Below, one piece after another: positions 42,497 through 51,075 of a DNA stretch of 64,000 bases. The notes below the pieces were generated by a model that worked only from the letters and a program-made list of their open reading frames with translations, had not been told where the DNA came from and did not search any database. A program made the translations under genes and the position numbers. Position 1 is the first letter of the stretch. Every line of letters starts with the position of its first letter. Origin of the DNA: Mesorhizobium sp. INR15 (GTDB taxonomy: Bacteria; Pseudomonadota; Alphaproteobacteria; Rhizobiales; Rhizobiaceae); NCBI RefSeq assembly GCF_015500075.1, contig NZ_CP045496.1:3358001-3422000 (forward strand). The letters are read 5' to 3'.

Positions 42497-42661
42497 ATGG
42501 GTCTTGGAACCATACTCATCATCATTCTTGTAATAGCTCTGCTGGGCGGCTTCAGCGGCCTTGGCGGCGGACCGTTCTACGGCACCGGCTATTATGGCGG
42601 CGGTGGCCTCGGACTGGTGCTGATCATCATTGTCGTTCTGGTCGTGCTAGGGCGAATTTAG
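42497..42661 (+). CDS. DUF3309-family small membrane protein
   Basis: 54 residues. MGLGTILIIILVIALLGGFS then a Gly/Tyr-rich turn (GGGPFYGTGYYGGGGLG) and a second helix LVLIIIVVLVVLGRI. This is the DUF3309 pattern, a two-helix hairpin found across Proteobacteria. GGGAGCGGGAAGACC precedes the ATG. Function unknown, possibly stress-linked. Confidence 0.85.
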   Translation: MGLGTILIIILVIALLGGFSGLGGGPFYGTGYYGGGGLGLVLIIIVVLVVLGRI

Positions 42662-42752
42662 CGATACGAGTGCGCGGAAGACCGTAACCGGATCGTGATG
42701 TAGGCACCTTTCTATGTGATCAGACGCGTTTTCGAAATTTGATAATGTGCCA

Positions 42753-42844
42753 TTGGTCCACAAACCCCCTGTGGACCAAAAAGAACGAGGTCCCACCCCG
42801 TTCTTTCAAACAGGCCCGCTTCGGCTTAGCCGTGGCGGGCTTTT
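42753..42844. repeat. Array of three consecutive perfect hairpins
   Basis: Hairpin 1: TTGGTCCACA (42753-42762) with TGTGGACCAA (42770-42779). Hairpin 2: AAAGAACG (42780-42787) with CGTTCTTT (42799-42806). Hairpin 3: GCCCGC (42814-42819) with GCGGGC (42835-42840), then TTTT. The third is a rightward intrinsic terminator. The first two make the array look like a structured 3' end or a small RNA. Confidence 0.75.
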
Positions 42845-42900
42845 GCTTTTCACTTATCACATACGAATGACCCTAATGACCTAGCAAGGAGGGAGAACGG

Positions 42901-43017
42901 TTGTCCGCTCTCGATGGCCGGTTCCTCGGACGTCCTCATAAATCGCTCGAAGAATCCACTCTTCTTGAGGCGGTAGGTTTATGCATTCTGGACGACCGCG
43001 ACCGCTTGAGGAGATGA
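42901..43017 (+). CDS. Possible 38-residue protein (TTG start)
   Basis: AAGGAGGGAG ends six bases before TTG 42901. The peptide MSALDGRFLGRPHKSLEEST then LLEAVGLCILDDRDRLRR is soluble and charged. The Shine-Dalgarno is the main support, and a hairpin lies 24 bp after the stop. No family recognised. Confidence 0.4.
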   Translation: MSALDGRFLGRPHKSLEESTLLEAVGLCILDDRDRLRR

Positions 43018-43040
43018 CGCGTAATCGTCGCTGAACGAAA

Positions 43041-43065
43041 AAAGGCGAGCACATTGCCCGCCTTT
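43041..43065 (-). terminator. Intrinsic terminator, mainly for the leftward gene at 43109
   Basis: AAAGGCG (43041-43047) pairs with CGCCTTT (43059-43065). On the minus strand it is followed by a run of T. It lies 44 bp beyond the stop of the small exported protein. Confidence 0.75.
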
Positions 43066-43108
43066 CTCCGATATTCGATTGGCGCATGTGCGCCCAAGTT
43101 TTCGCCTG

Positions 43109-43402
43109 TCAGTTCGCGCCGCCGAGCTGCTTTGTCTTGGCGCAGAAATTGTCGTGCGATTTGCCGATGACATTATCTCCGCAATCCTTGGTCATCGAGG
43201 CCCGATCTTCCTCGGTCAGCGCCATCCATGCAGCCTTGAATTCATCGTCCGACTTCATGGTCTTCATGCCGGCGTCGGTAAAGAACGGAGTCATCTTTGC
43301 CGGATCGTCGAGCGCCGAAGTTCCGGTGCTGCCGCCCGCTAATGCAGCGCCAGTCATCATTGCAAGCGCCATCGCGCCCATGCTGAGCATCTTGATGTTC
43401 AT
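43109..43402 (-). CDS. Small exported protein
   Basis: 97 residues from the ATG at 43402 with GAGGAA upstream. Signal peptide MNIKMLSMGAMALAMMTGAA ending LAGG. The mature part is helical and charged (DDEFKAAWMALTEEDRASMT) with two Cys (KDCGDNVIG, NFCAKTK) likely disulfide-linked. No family recognised; periplasmic. Confidence 0.72.
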   Translation of the reverse strand: MNIKMLSMGAMALAMMTGAALAGGSTGTSALDDPAKMTPFFTDAGMKTMKSDDEFKAAWMALTEEDRASMTKDCGDNVIGKSHDNFCAKTKQLGGAN

Positions 43403-43627
43403 CTGAGTATTCCTCTCTGTGGAGGTCATTGGAATAAACGACCGATAGAATAATGTGCGGCTCGGCAAACAGTTCCTTCCGATTATTCCTGATCAGCATC
43501 TCATTTCAGTTTGGAGATCGGTGCCAGGATTTCTGAACGGTCATGTCGAGGCCTGCAGCCTTTTGCTCGGCCCGTTCAGGTGCGGCAGGGCAAACTTAGC
43601 TCCGCGCTGCCGGGCGATGTAGTGAAT

Positions 43628-43885
43628 TCACTCCATGTCAGGGAGATCGCCGCTGCTGAAGAGCGTGTTTGGTGGTCCGTAGTCGCCAAGCATCGGGTCC
43701 GCATCGCGGCTCCAGGCGATGACGCCGGCATGTTTTGCCGCCAACGCCCTGGCGGTGCGGATGGCACGGTCCTCGCTCTGCTGGTCGGCGGGACCAAAGG
43801 CGGGAAACAGTTCGCCATCCTCACCGCGATCAAAGGCGACGACGACGATCAGCTTGGGTCTTTTCTGGTCAATGGTATCGGACAT
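43628..43885 (-). CDS. Hypothetical protein
   Basis: 85 residues. KLIVVVAFDRGEDGELFPAF and ARALAAKHAGVIAWSRDADP form a regular strand-helix-strand pattern, ending PPNTLFSSGDLPDME. Similar short proteins are frequent in Rhizobiales. Coding-like codon use. No function known. Confidence 0.65.
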   Translation of the reverse strand: MSDTIDQKRPKLIVVVAFDRGEDGELFPAFGPADQQSEDRAIRTARALAAKHAGVIAWSRDADPMLGDYGPPNTLFSSGDLPDME

Positions 43886-43970
43886 ATTGCACCTTTGGCG
43901 CGGAACCTATCACATTGCGAGAGGTTGAAGGCCGCGAATCGATGAATACCAACTTCGGGGAGGTGGCATC

Positions 43971-44240
43971 GTGAAAGATCAGCGTTTCGACGAGCCGGTC
44001 CGGGTTGTGCTCGGCCGATCGGGGAACACGATTTTCAATGTCGAGCGGGTTGCCCAAGCCGCCGATATCCTGATCAACCGCTGGCCTGTCGCGACCGGGC
44101 AGAAACATATGGCTGCCAGAAAGGCTTGCCTGGCCGTGCTCGAAGGCAGCCGTGAAGCGTGGGTGGCGCGGGCGGCGTTCATCAATGCTGCCATCGAGGC
44201 GGACATTCTTGTCGAGCCAAGCAAGGTTCCAAGCCGGTAG
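43971..44240 (+). CDS. DUF982 protein (GTG start)
   Basis: 89 residues; GGGGAGGTGG precedes GTG 43971. Full DUF982 pattern: FDEPVRVVLGRSGNTIFNVE, AADILINRWPVATGQKHMAA, RKACLAVLEGSREAWVARAA then FINAAIEADILV. More canonical than the coupled pair at 22.3-22.8 kb. Function of the family unknown. Confidence 0.82.
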   Translation: MKDQRFDEPVRVVLGRSGNTIFNVERVAQAADILINRWPVATGQKHMAARKACLAVLEGSREAWVARAAFINAAIEADILVEPSKVPSR

Positions 44241-44304
44241 CGATCGGGTTTCACAAGGCCTGCCAGCGCCTCCTGCCGCCATTTTCATCTCCATGCACAT
44301 GCCG

Positions 44305-44352
44305 TTGACAAGTCTGTCACACCTCGATATTGAACAGGATTATACAGGTATA
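44305..44352 (+). promoter_or_regulatory. Promoter and GntR-type operator of the glycohydrolase operon
   Basis: TTGACA (44305-44310) and TATTGA (44328-44333) are 17 bp apart. Just downstream lies the palindrome TATAC-AG-GTATA (44341-44352), flanked by two TGAACAGG direct repeats (44331-44338 and 44354-44361). A regulator bound there would block the promoter. The encoded GntR protein is the natural candidate (inference). Confidence 0.6.
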
Positions 44353-44368
44353 GTGAACAGGTACCCAT

Positions 44369-45094
44369 ATGAAACGGCGCGCGGTTCAACTGTCTCCCGG
44401 CACGGGCAAGCCCGAGCAGATCGCCACCGTTCTCGAACATGAAATCCGTTCCGGCGTGCTTGGCTTTGGCGACCGCCTGCAGAGCGAGAACGAGCTCGTC
44501 CAGCGCTTTTCCGTCAGCCGCAATACGGTCCGCAAGGGCCTCGAAGAACTGTCCAGCCGCGGATTGATCACCACTAAGGTCGGCATCGGCTCTTTCGTCA
44601 CCTTCGATGGCAAGCCTGTCGACGATGCCATTGGCTGGTCGCGGGCACTGGCCAATGCCGGCGCGAATGCCGAGACCCGAACACTGCGGCTCGAGGTGAT
44701 CGAGGATGCGGATCTTGCCGCGCTGCTTGGCATCGAAAGCCCGTTTTTCATTGCTGTTGACCGCGTGCGCACCAATGCCAGCGATGGCCATGCAATCTCG
44801 ATCGAACGCAGCCGGCTGCCCCTGTCGCCGGAACTTGAGGATGTGCCTTTGCGCGGTCTGCGCGAAGGTTCGTTGCACCAGACGTTGCGTGCCGCCGGTC
44901 TGGTCCCCGACCATGGCGAGGAATGGGTCGGGATCGAAATGCTGAACGCCGAGGACGCTGCCATTCTCGGTTGTCCGTTGGGAGCGCCGTTCCTGCGCGG
45001 GCGCCGATTGACCCGCGCCGCGGACGAACGGCCGATCGAATATGTCACCAGCCTGCTCAACCCCGCGCATTTCGCGCTGCATATGAGGTTCTGA
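44369..45094 (+). CDS. GntR-family regulator, HutC subfamily (UTRA ligand domain)
   Basis: 241 residues. The winged helix at residues 12-75 includes GDRLQSENELVQRFSVSRNT and VRKGLEELSSRGLITTKVG. The C-terminal UTRA domain has FFIAVDRVRTNASDGHAISI, then ERSRLPLSP, and ends ERPIEYVTSLLNPAHFALHM. UTRA domains bind small metabolites, often the substrate of the controlled pathway. It is the first gene of the operon and 3 bp upstream of the ADP-ribosylglycohydrolase gene, so it likely represses this cluster. Confidence 0.9.
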   Translation: MKRRAVQLSPGTGKPEQIATVLEHEIRSGVLGFGDRLQSENELVQRFSVSRNTVRKGLEELSSRGLITTKVGIGSFVTFDGKPVDDAIGWSRALANAGANAETRTLRLEVIEDADLAALLGIESPFFIAVDRVRTNASDGHAISIERSRLPLSPELEDVPLRGLREGSLHQTLRAAGLVPDHGEEWVGIEMLNAEDAAILGCPLGAPFLRGRRLTRAADERPIEYVTSLLNPAHFALHMRF

Positions 45095-45097
45095 GCA

Positions 45098-46138
45098 ATG
45101 TCGGACACCGCCACGGAACATCTCGATCGCGCCATGGGCGCTCTCATTGGTGGCGCGTTGGGCGACGCGCTGGGTATGCCGACGCAGCTCCTGTCTCCAG
45201 CCCGCATCGCCGAACTCTACGGCCATGTCGAGGATTTCATCGCGCCTTTCGCCGACCATCCGGTGTCGAAGGGGCTGCTTGCGGGCACGATCACCGACGA
45301 CACGGAGCAGGCGCTGCTGCTGGGGCGCATCCTGGCTGCTTCAGGCGATGGCTTCGACCATGCGCGCTGGGTCAACGCGCTGCTCGACTGGGAGCGCGAG
45401 GTCAAGGCGCGCGGCAGCTATGACCTTCTTGGGCCATCGACCAAACGTGCCATCGATGCGATCAACAATGGCGTGTCGGCTGAGGAGGCCGGGCGCAGCG
45501 GCGATACCAATGGTGCGGCCATGCGCATCGGGCCAGTCGGCATCATGATGCCGCTCGAGCCATTGGATGTGTTTGTCGCCAAGGTGGCGGAGACTTGCCG
45601 GGCCACCCACAATACCTCGATTGCCATCGCCTCTGCGGCTGCCGTTGCCGCCGCTGTCAGCCGTGGCATTGGCGGTGGCGACTGGCGCGCCGCTTCCGAC
45701 AGCGCCGTCGCGGCGGCGAGGCGAGGGGCGATGCTCGGCAACTGGGTGACCGGCGGCGACATCGCCGCGCGGATCGTGTGGGCGCAGGACCTTGTTCGCG
45801 GCAACCGGGTAAAGGACGCGATCCGGCTGATCACTGATCTGGTTGGCACCGGCGTTGCCAGCCAGGAATCGGTTCCGGCAGCGTTCGCCGTGCTGGAAGT
45901 CGCAGGTGGAGATCCATGGCAGGCGGCCGTCATCAGCGCCAATCTTGGTGGCGACACCGACACGATCGGCGCCATAGCCGCCGGCATGGCCGGCGCCTGC
46001 ACCGGTTTCGCGCACCTACCGCAGGATCGCATCGCCAAGCTGCGAGGCATCGACCTTGCTGAGGTGAAGGCATTGGCGATCGATCTCCTCGCCGCCAGGG
46101 CAACAAAGGCCCGTTCGGGCAAGGACGCGGCGGCATGA
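45098..46138 (+). CDS. ADP-ribosylglycohydrolase (ARH/DraG) family protein
   Basis: 346 residues, all-helical ARH fold. Metal-binding motifs intact: AMGALIGGALGDALGMPTQL at the start, GTITDDTEQALLLGRILAAS, GRSGDTNGAAMRIGPVGIMM, and NLGGDTDTIGAIAAGMAGAC at the end with the last Mg ligands. The family hydrolyses N- or O-glycosidic bonds of ADP-ribosylated arginine, serine or small molecules. Here it overlaps a sugar kinase gene by 4 bp and sits with an importer, pointing to a catabolic role rather than protein de-modification. Confidence 0.9.
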   Translation: MSDTATEHLDRAMGALIGGALGDALGMPTQLLSPARIAELYGHVEDFIAPFADHPVSKGLLAGTITDDTEQALLLGRILAASGDGFDHARWVNALLDWEREVKARGSYDLLGPSTKRAIDAINNGVSAEEAGRSGDTNGAAMRIGPVGIMMPLEPLDVFVAKVAETCRATHNTSIAIASAAAVAAAVSRGIGGGDWRAASDSAVAAARRGAMLGNWVTGGDIAARIVWAQDLVRGNRVKDAIRLITDLVGTGVASQESVPAAFAVLEVAGGDPWQAAVISANLGGDTDTIGAIAAGMAGACTGFAHLPQDRIAKLRGIDLAEVKALAIDLLAARATKARSGKDAAA

Positions 46139-47118
46139 GTGGGCGTCTCGTCCATATCGGCAGTGCGGTGGTCGACTATGTCTACCGTATCGACGCCTTG
46201 CCGATGCCAGGCACGGAAAAGACCGCTTCGAGTTTTGCCCAGGTCGCCGGCGGCGGCTTCAACATGATGGTGGCGGCGGCCCGTACCGGCATGAAGGTGG
46301 TCTTCGGCGGCCAGCTCGGCAGCGGGCCGAACGGCGACTTCCTGCGCGCTGCCTTCGCCATGGCAGGCATCGAGACGCTGACACCGCCATCGCCTGTCAT
46401 GGACAGCGGGAATTGCGTCGCCATGATCTCGAGGGATGCCGAACGCACCTTTATCTCATGGCCGGGTGCGGAGAGCGTGCTCAGCCTGGACATGATGGCA
46501 CCTGTGTCGGTCGTGCCTGGAGATTGGGTGTTTACCTCGGGCTACACGCTGAGCTATCCTGAAAGCCGCGATGCGCTGACCGACTGGCTTGAGCTGCTGC
46601 CGGCGGACATTCCCTTCGCCTTTGATCCAACACCGATCATTTCGGACATTCCGCATCCCATCCTGGCGCGGGTGCTTGCCCGCACGACATGGTTGAGCTG
46701 CAACACCACCGAAGCAGCCGAGATTGCTGGTCCGGGCGATGTCGAGACGGTCGCGGCGCAGCTGTTGAAAATCCATTGCCCGCACGCGGATGGCGTCGTC
46801 ATCCGTTCCGGGGCTGGCGGCTGCCATGTGCGGCTGGCCGACGGCACGGCCCAGGCCATTCCTGGCTTCCGGGTTGCGGCGATCGACACAAACGGCGCCG
46901 GCGATACCCATATCGGTGCCTTTATCAGCGCGCTGGCACGAGGCGTGCAGCCTTTCGAGGCGGCGCGCTACGCAAATGCGGCAGCCGCGATATCGGTCAC
47001 CCGGCACGGCGGTTCGTCGGCGCCGACCGACGCGGAGATTCAGACATTCCTGAGCCAGGCAGGCGGTCCATCGATCACTGAGCCAGGCCAGACCCACAAG
47101 GCCCATCAGACAGCCTGA
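46135..47118 (+). CDS. PfkB-family (ribokinase-like) sugar kinase
   Basis: 327 residues. Substrate region VAGGGFNMMVAAARTGMKVV near residues 37-56. The catalytic and anion-hole motif IDTNGAGDTHIGAFISALAR lies near the C-terminus with the base Asp. VVIRSGAGGCHV is the nucleotide-binding strand. Its sugar is unknown; given the ATGA overlap with the glycohydrolase gene it probably phosphorylates the sugar that enzyme releases. Confidence 0.9.
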   Translation: MSGRLVHIGSAVVDYVYRIDALPMPGTEKTASSFAQVAGGGFNMMVAAARTGMKVVFGGQLGSGPNGDFLRAAFAMAGIETLTPPSPVMDSGNCVAMISRDAERTFISWPGAESVLSLDMMAPVSVVPGDWVFTSGYTLSYPESRDALTDWLELLPADIPFAFDPTPIISDIPHPILARVLARTTWLSCNTTEAAEIAGPGDVETVAAQLLKIHCPHADGVVIRSGAGGCHVRLADGTAQAIPGFRVAAIDTNGAGDTHIGAFISALARGVQPFEAARYANAAAAISVTRHGGSSAPTDAEIQTFLSQAGGPSITEPGQTHKAHQTA

Positions 47119-47157
47119 CCAAGCCCCGGAAGCGGGCAACACAGAGAGGAACAAACA

Positions 47158-48219
47158 ATGCGCATGCCTGAACTGACCGCTTTGCTGACGGCGACCGCCG
47201 TCTTCACCTCCGCACTCGCGTTCGCCGCCAAGGCGGATGACGTTCATGTGCTCAACTGGAAGGGTTACGGCGCCGACGAGCCCTGGGCGATCGAAGCCTT
47301 CGAGAAAGCGACCGGCAACAAGGTCATCAATGACTTCTTCAATTCCGAACAGGAAATGCTGACCAAGATCAGGACCAATCCGGGCCTCTACGACGTGGTC
47401 ATGATCAACGCCGCCTTCAACGACCAGGCGATGGCGGAAAAACTGATCCAGCCGATAGATACCTCCAAGCTGCCGAATTATGCCGACATCAGCAAGGACA
47501 AGGCGGGATCGCCGATGCTCGACCATGACGGCAAGGTCTATGGCGTGCCGTGGGTGTGGGGCCTGACGGCGCTCGCCATCAACGACAAATCCTTTGACAA
47601 GGCACCAACCAGCATCGCCGAGATGTGGGATCCGGCGCATAAAGGCCGCGTGATCATTCGCGACGACGCGGTCGAGGCCGTTCAGTTCGGCGCCATCGCC
47701 ACCGGCCAGAACATCAACGACATCAAGGATATGGATGCGGTCAAGGCGAAACTGACCTCGCTGATGCCGCAGATCAAGACCTTTTGGAGCGCCGAGAACG
47801 ACTGGAACCAGATGGTCGCCTCCAACCAGATCGACATCGGCACCTACTGGAGCGGCTCGGCCGACCGTGCCAAGACGCATTTCAAACTGCCGGTCTCGCT
47901 GGTCATCCCTCGGGAAGGTGCTGTCGCCTGGCTCGACGCATTCTCCATTCCGGCTGGCTCCAAGAACGTCGCCGGCGCCGAGGCCTTCATCAACTACATG
48001 ATCGATCCGAAATTCTACGTCGAATGGGTCACCAAGGTTGGTGCGCCCGTCTCGGCCAACACCAAGGCCGTGGAAGCTCTCCCTGAAGATGCCTTCAACC
48101 GCAAGGTGATGGGCGACCCTGATGTCGCCAAGCGGATCCAGTTCCAGGCGCCGATCACCGACGCGCAGCGCGAAGCCTATCTGGCGCTGTGGCAGCAGCT
48201 GAAGGTCGATGTGAAGTAA
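47158..48219 (+). CDS. ABC transporter periplasmic binding protein, PotD/spermidine type
   Basis: 353 residues. Signal peptide ending FAAKADD, then VHVLNWKGYGADEPWAIEAF, typical of the PotD/SBP_bac_8 group. YGVPWVWGLTALAINDKSFD and DIGTYWSGSADRAKTHFKLP follow the family pattern. GAGAGGAACAAACA precedes the ATG. First component of a PotDBCA-like importer. The residues forming the polyamine site are not conserved enough to name the ligand. Confidence 0.9.
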   Translation: MRMPELTALLTATAVFTSALAFAAKADDVHVLNWKGYGADEPWAIEAFEKATGNKVINDFFNSEQEMLTKIRTNPGLYDVVMINAAFNDQAMAEKLIQPIDTSKLPNYADISKDKAGSPMLDHDGKVYGVPWVWGLTALAINDKSFDKAPTSIAEMWDPAHKGRVIIRDDAVEAVQFGAIATGQNINDIKDMDAVKAKLTSLMPQIKTFWSAENDWNQMVASNQIDIGTYWSGSADRAKTHFKLPVSLVIPREGAVAWLDAFSIPAGSKNVAGAEAFINYMIDPKFYVEWVTKVGAPVSANTKAVEALPEDAFNRKVMGDPDVAKRIQFQAPITDAQREAYLALWQQLKVDVK

Positions 48220-48284
48220 AATTCGCGTCCGGGCCAGCCGGCGGTTCGCGCCAGCTGGCCTTCAATCCTGGGGAGGAGGGTATC

Positions 48285-49154
48285 ATGGCAGTACAAGGCG
48301 CGGTCGCGTCGCGCGGCGGGCTGAGATCGGCATTGCCACTGTTGGCGCCTGCCTATCTCTGGCTGACGGTGGCGATCTTCCTGCCGCTTTCGGCGATGGT
48401 CTTTTTCTCCTTCATGACCGACCTGCCGCTTTCCGGAAAGCCCTGGGCGTTCACGCTCGGCAACTACGCCGCCTTCTTCTCGCAAAGCCTTTACCTGACA
48501 TTGCTGCTGGCCTCCCTGCGGCTTGGCCTCGAGGTGACGCTATGGTGCGTCGTCATCGGCTATCCCGCTGCCTATGTGCTGGCCAAAGTGTTGAAGGGCC
48601 GTAGCCGCGAGGCGATCTTCCTGCTCGTCATCCTGCCGTTCTGGTCGAACGGGCTGGTGCGCATTTTCTCCTGGGCGATGGTGCTGCGTGAGGGCGGCAT
48701 TCTCGATACGGGGCTGAACGCGGTGCTGCCGTTCAAGATCAACATCGACCTGATGTACTCCTATCCAGCCGTCATCATCGGGCTGGTGCATTCCTACGTG
48801 CCCTACATGGTGCTGACCTGCTATCTCACCTTGCAGGCTATCGACGACTCCCTCATCGAAGCCGGACGCTCGCTCGGCGCCTCGCGGTTGCAGGTGCTGA
48901 AGCGGGTGATCATTCCGCTGTCTATGCCGGGACTTGTCGCGGGCGCGGCGCTCATCTTCGTACCGGTCGTCGGTTCCTTCATGGAACCACGCATTCTCGG
49001 CGGCCGTACCGGCACTTTCTATGGCACTGTCATCGAAGACCAGTTCGTCGCCGTCTTCAACTGGCCGCTGGGAGCGGCACTGTCCTTCATCCTGCTGGCT
49101 GTTGTCCTCGTCATCCTGGCGGTGGCGTCGCCGGTGCTGCGGAGGGCCGCGTGA
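48285..49154 (+). CDS. ABC transporter permease, PotB type
   Basis: 289 residues from the ATG at 48285 (GGGGAGGAGGG upstream). Six membrane helices; EAA loop SLIEAGRSLGASRLQVLKRV then IIPLSMPGL. Its stop shares bases with the start of the second permease (TGATG), so the two are coupled. Forms the inner-membrane channel with the PotC-type partner. Confidence 0.92.
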   Translation: MAVQGAVASRGGLRSALPLLAPAYLWLTVAIFLPLSAMVFFSFMTDLPLSGKPWAFTLGNYAAFFSQSLYLTLLLASLRLGLEVTLWCVVIGYPAAYVLAKVLKGRSREAIFLLVILPFWSNGLVRIFSWAMVLREGGILDTGLNAVLPFKINIDLMYSYPAVIIGLVHSYVPYMVLTCYLTLQAIDDSLIEAGRSLGASRLQVLKRVIIPLSMPGLVAGAALIFVPVVGSFMEPRILGGRTGTFYGTVIEDQFVAVFNWPLGAALSFILLAVVLVILAVASPVLRRAA

Positions 49155-49942
49155 TGGCGACGACGCGCATTCTCGAATGGCTCGGCCGGGCTTACATCGG
49201 GCTGCTGCTCGCCTTCCTCTACCTGCCCATCATCATCATGGCGCTGATGTCGTTCAACGTCTCGCAATTCTACCAACTGCCGTTCGAATGGACGACGGAA
49301 TGGTACGCCTCGCTGTGGCAGAACAACCAGTTGATCGCTGCCACCTGGAACAGCATCGAGATCGCGGTCATCACGACTGTTATCTGCGTGGTGCTCGGCT
49401 CGGCGGCATCGCTGGCGCTCTTTCGTTACGAGTTTCGCGGCAAGAAATTCCTGCAGGCGCTGCTGTTTCCGCCGATCGCCATTCCGTGGCTGATCACCGG
49501 CACCGCGATGTTGATCTTTTTCTTCGGCGTCGGCATCGGGCGCGGCCTGTTTGCGATCCTGCTTGGCCATGTGGCGCTGGCGCTGCCCTATGTCATCGTC
49601 GTGGTTTCCGCCCGGCTGCAGACCTTCGCGCCGGAGCTGGAAGAGGCGGCGCGTTCTCTCGGTGCCAACCAGTGGCAGGTGACAGCGCGTGTGACGCTGC
49701 CCTGGATCATGCCCGGCGTCATTGCCGGCGGGTTGTTTGCCTTCGCCGTCTCCTTCGACCAGTTCGTGGTGTCCTATTTCCTGGCGACGCCCGGGCAGAC
49801 GACGTTGCCGGTCGAAATCTACGCCGCGATCCGCAAGGGCTTCACGCCCGAGATCAATGCGGTCTCGACAATCATCATTGTCGTGTCGATGGCGCTGATG
49901 CTGCTCACGGCGCGCTTCTTCAAATTCGGCGGAGAGAAATAA
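49154..49942 (+). CDS. ABC transporter permease, PotC type
   Basis: 262 residues; GTG 49151 is an alternative start. Six helices and an EAA loop (LEEAARSLGANQWQVTARVT then LPWIMPGV). YLPIIIMALMSFNVSQFYQL is typical of PotC/second-subunit permeases. Its stop overlaps the ATPase start (TAATG). Confidence 0.92.
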   Translation: MATTRILEWLGRAYIGLLLAFLYLPIIIMALMSFNVSQFYQLPFEWTTEWYASLWQNNQLIAATWNSIEIAVITTVICVVLGSAASLALFRYEFRGKKFLQALLFPPIAIPWLITGTAMLIFFFGVGIGRGLFAILLGHVALALPYVIVVVSARLQTFAPELEEAARSLGANQWQVTARVTLPWIMPGVIAGGLFAFAVSFDQFVVSYFLATPGQTTLPVEIYAAIRKGFTPEINAVSTIIIVVSMALMLLTARFFKFGGEK

Positions 49943-51009
49943 TGGCCGGCGTCCAGGTATCGAATGTCTCGCGCAGCTTCGGCGCCCACAAGGCGCTGGA
50001 CGACGTCTCCATCGATTTCGCCGATGGCGGCTTCTATGCACTGCTAGGCCCATCCGGTAGCGGCAAGACCACGCTGCTGCGGCAGATCGCGGGCTTCGAT
50101 TTTCCCGACAGTGGCCGCATCTCCATCGGGGGCGAGAGCGTCGAGCGGGTGCCGGTCGAGAAGCGGCGCATCGGCATGGTGTTCCAGAACTACGCGCTGT
50201 TTCCCAACATGAGTGTTGCCGACAATGTCGCCTTCGGCCTGTCGGTGCGCGGCGAGGCCAAAGCGACGATCAATGCTGAGGTTCAGCGCGCGCTAGACCT
50301 GGTGCAACTCGGCAAGCTCGGCGGTCGGCGCCCGCACCAGCTGTCCGGCGGCCAGCGTCAACGCGTGGCGCTGGCGCGCGCGATCGTCACCAAGCCGCGC
50401 GTGCTTTTGCTCGATGAGCCGCTCGGCGCGCTCGACAAGGCGTTGCGCGTCGACATGCAGATCGAGCTCAAGCGCATCCAGCGCGAGATAGGCATCACCA
50501 CCATCTTCGTCACGCACGACCAGGAAGAGGCGCTGACGATGAGCGACCGCATCGGAATATTGCGCGACGGCAAGCTGGTTCAGGAAGGGCCGCCGGAGGA
50601 AATCTACGACCGGCCGAAGAGCGAATTCGCCGCCACCTTCCTCGGCGACGCCAACATCTTTCGCGGCGATACGACCGGCAATGGTATCCGCCTGCCGGAC
50701 GGCACAGCGATTGCCGCAGGGGCGGGCGCTACGCTGGCCGCCGGCGCCAAGGCAAGCTGTGCGGTGCGGCCAGAACGTATTCGCATTGCAACGGATGCCG
50801 GCGCGATCGACGCCGTCAACGCCAACATGCTCAAGGGGCAAGTGTCGAAGCGCATCTTCGCCGGCAACAACAGCACCTATTTCGTCGAGCGCGGTGGCCA
50901 GACGCTGAAGGTCATCGTGCAGAACACAGGCATGGATCGGCTGGACGAGGGGCAGGAGGTGGTGCTGCGCTGGTCGCCGGAGAGCACCGTGTTGATCGCG
51001 GCGAACTGA
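49942..51009 (+). CDS. ABC transporter ATP-binding protein, PotA/UgpC type
   Basis: 355 residues. Walker A GPSGSGKT (about 37-44), QNYALFPNMSVADNVAFGLS, signature QLSGGQRQRVALARAI, Walker B VLLLDEPLGALD, and switch His THDQEEAL. The C-terminal TOBE-like region (VRPERIRIATDAGAIDAVNA) is the regulatory domain of the polyamine/iron importer group. Completes the transporter. Confidence 0.93.
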   Translation: MAGVQVSNVSRSFGAHKALDDVSIDFADGGFYALLGPSGSGKTTLLRQIAGFDFPDSGRISIGGESVERVPVEKRRIGMVFQNYALFPNMSVADNVAFGLSVRGEAKATINAEVQRALDLVQLGKLGGRRPHQLSGGQRQRVALARAIVTKPRVLLLDEPLGALDKALRVDMQIELKRIQREIGITTIFVTHDQEEALTMSDRIGILRDGKLVQEGPPEEIYDRPKSEFAATFLGDANIFRGDTTGNGIRLPDGTAIAAGAGATLAAGAKASCAVRPERIRIATDAGAIDAVNANMLKGQVSKRIFAGNNSTYFVERGGQTLKVIVQNTGMDRLDEGQEVVLRWSPESTVLIAAN

Positions 51010-51075
51010 TCTTCATACCGGGCCTTGCCATGCTGTACGCAATCGGGGACAGCATAACAGGCAAGAGTCCGGAGC

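Noticed and set aside
42881..43087. Minus-strand 68-codon frame opposite the 38-residue candidate
   Set aside because: Arg/Pro-rich without a binding site, and it overlaps the terminator hairpin at 43041; not supported.
44369..46138. GntR plus ADP-ribosylglycohydrolase as a toxin-antitoxin (DarTG-like) system
   Set aside because: No ADP-ribosyltransferase toxin is present, and the glycohydrolase is of the ARH fold coupled to a sugar kinase and importer, pointing to metabolism.
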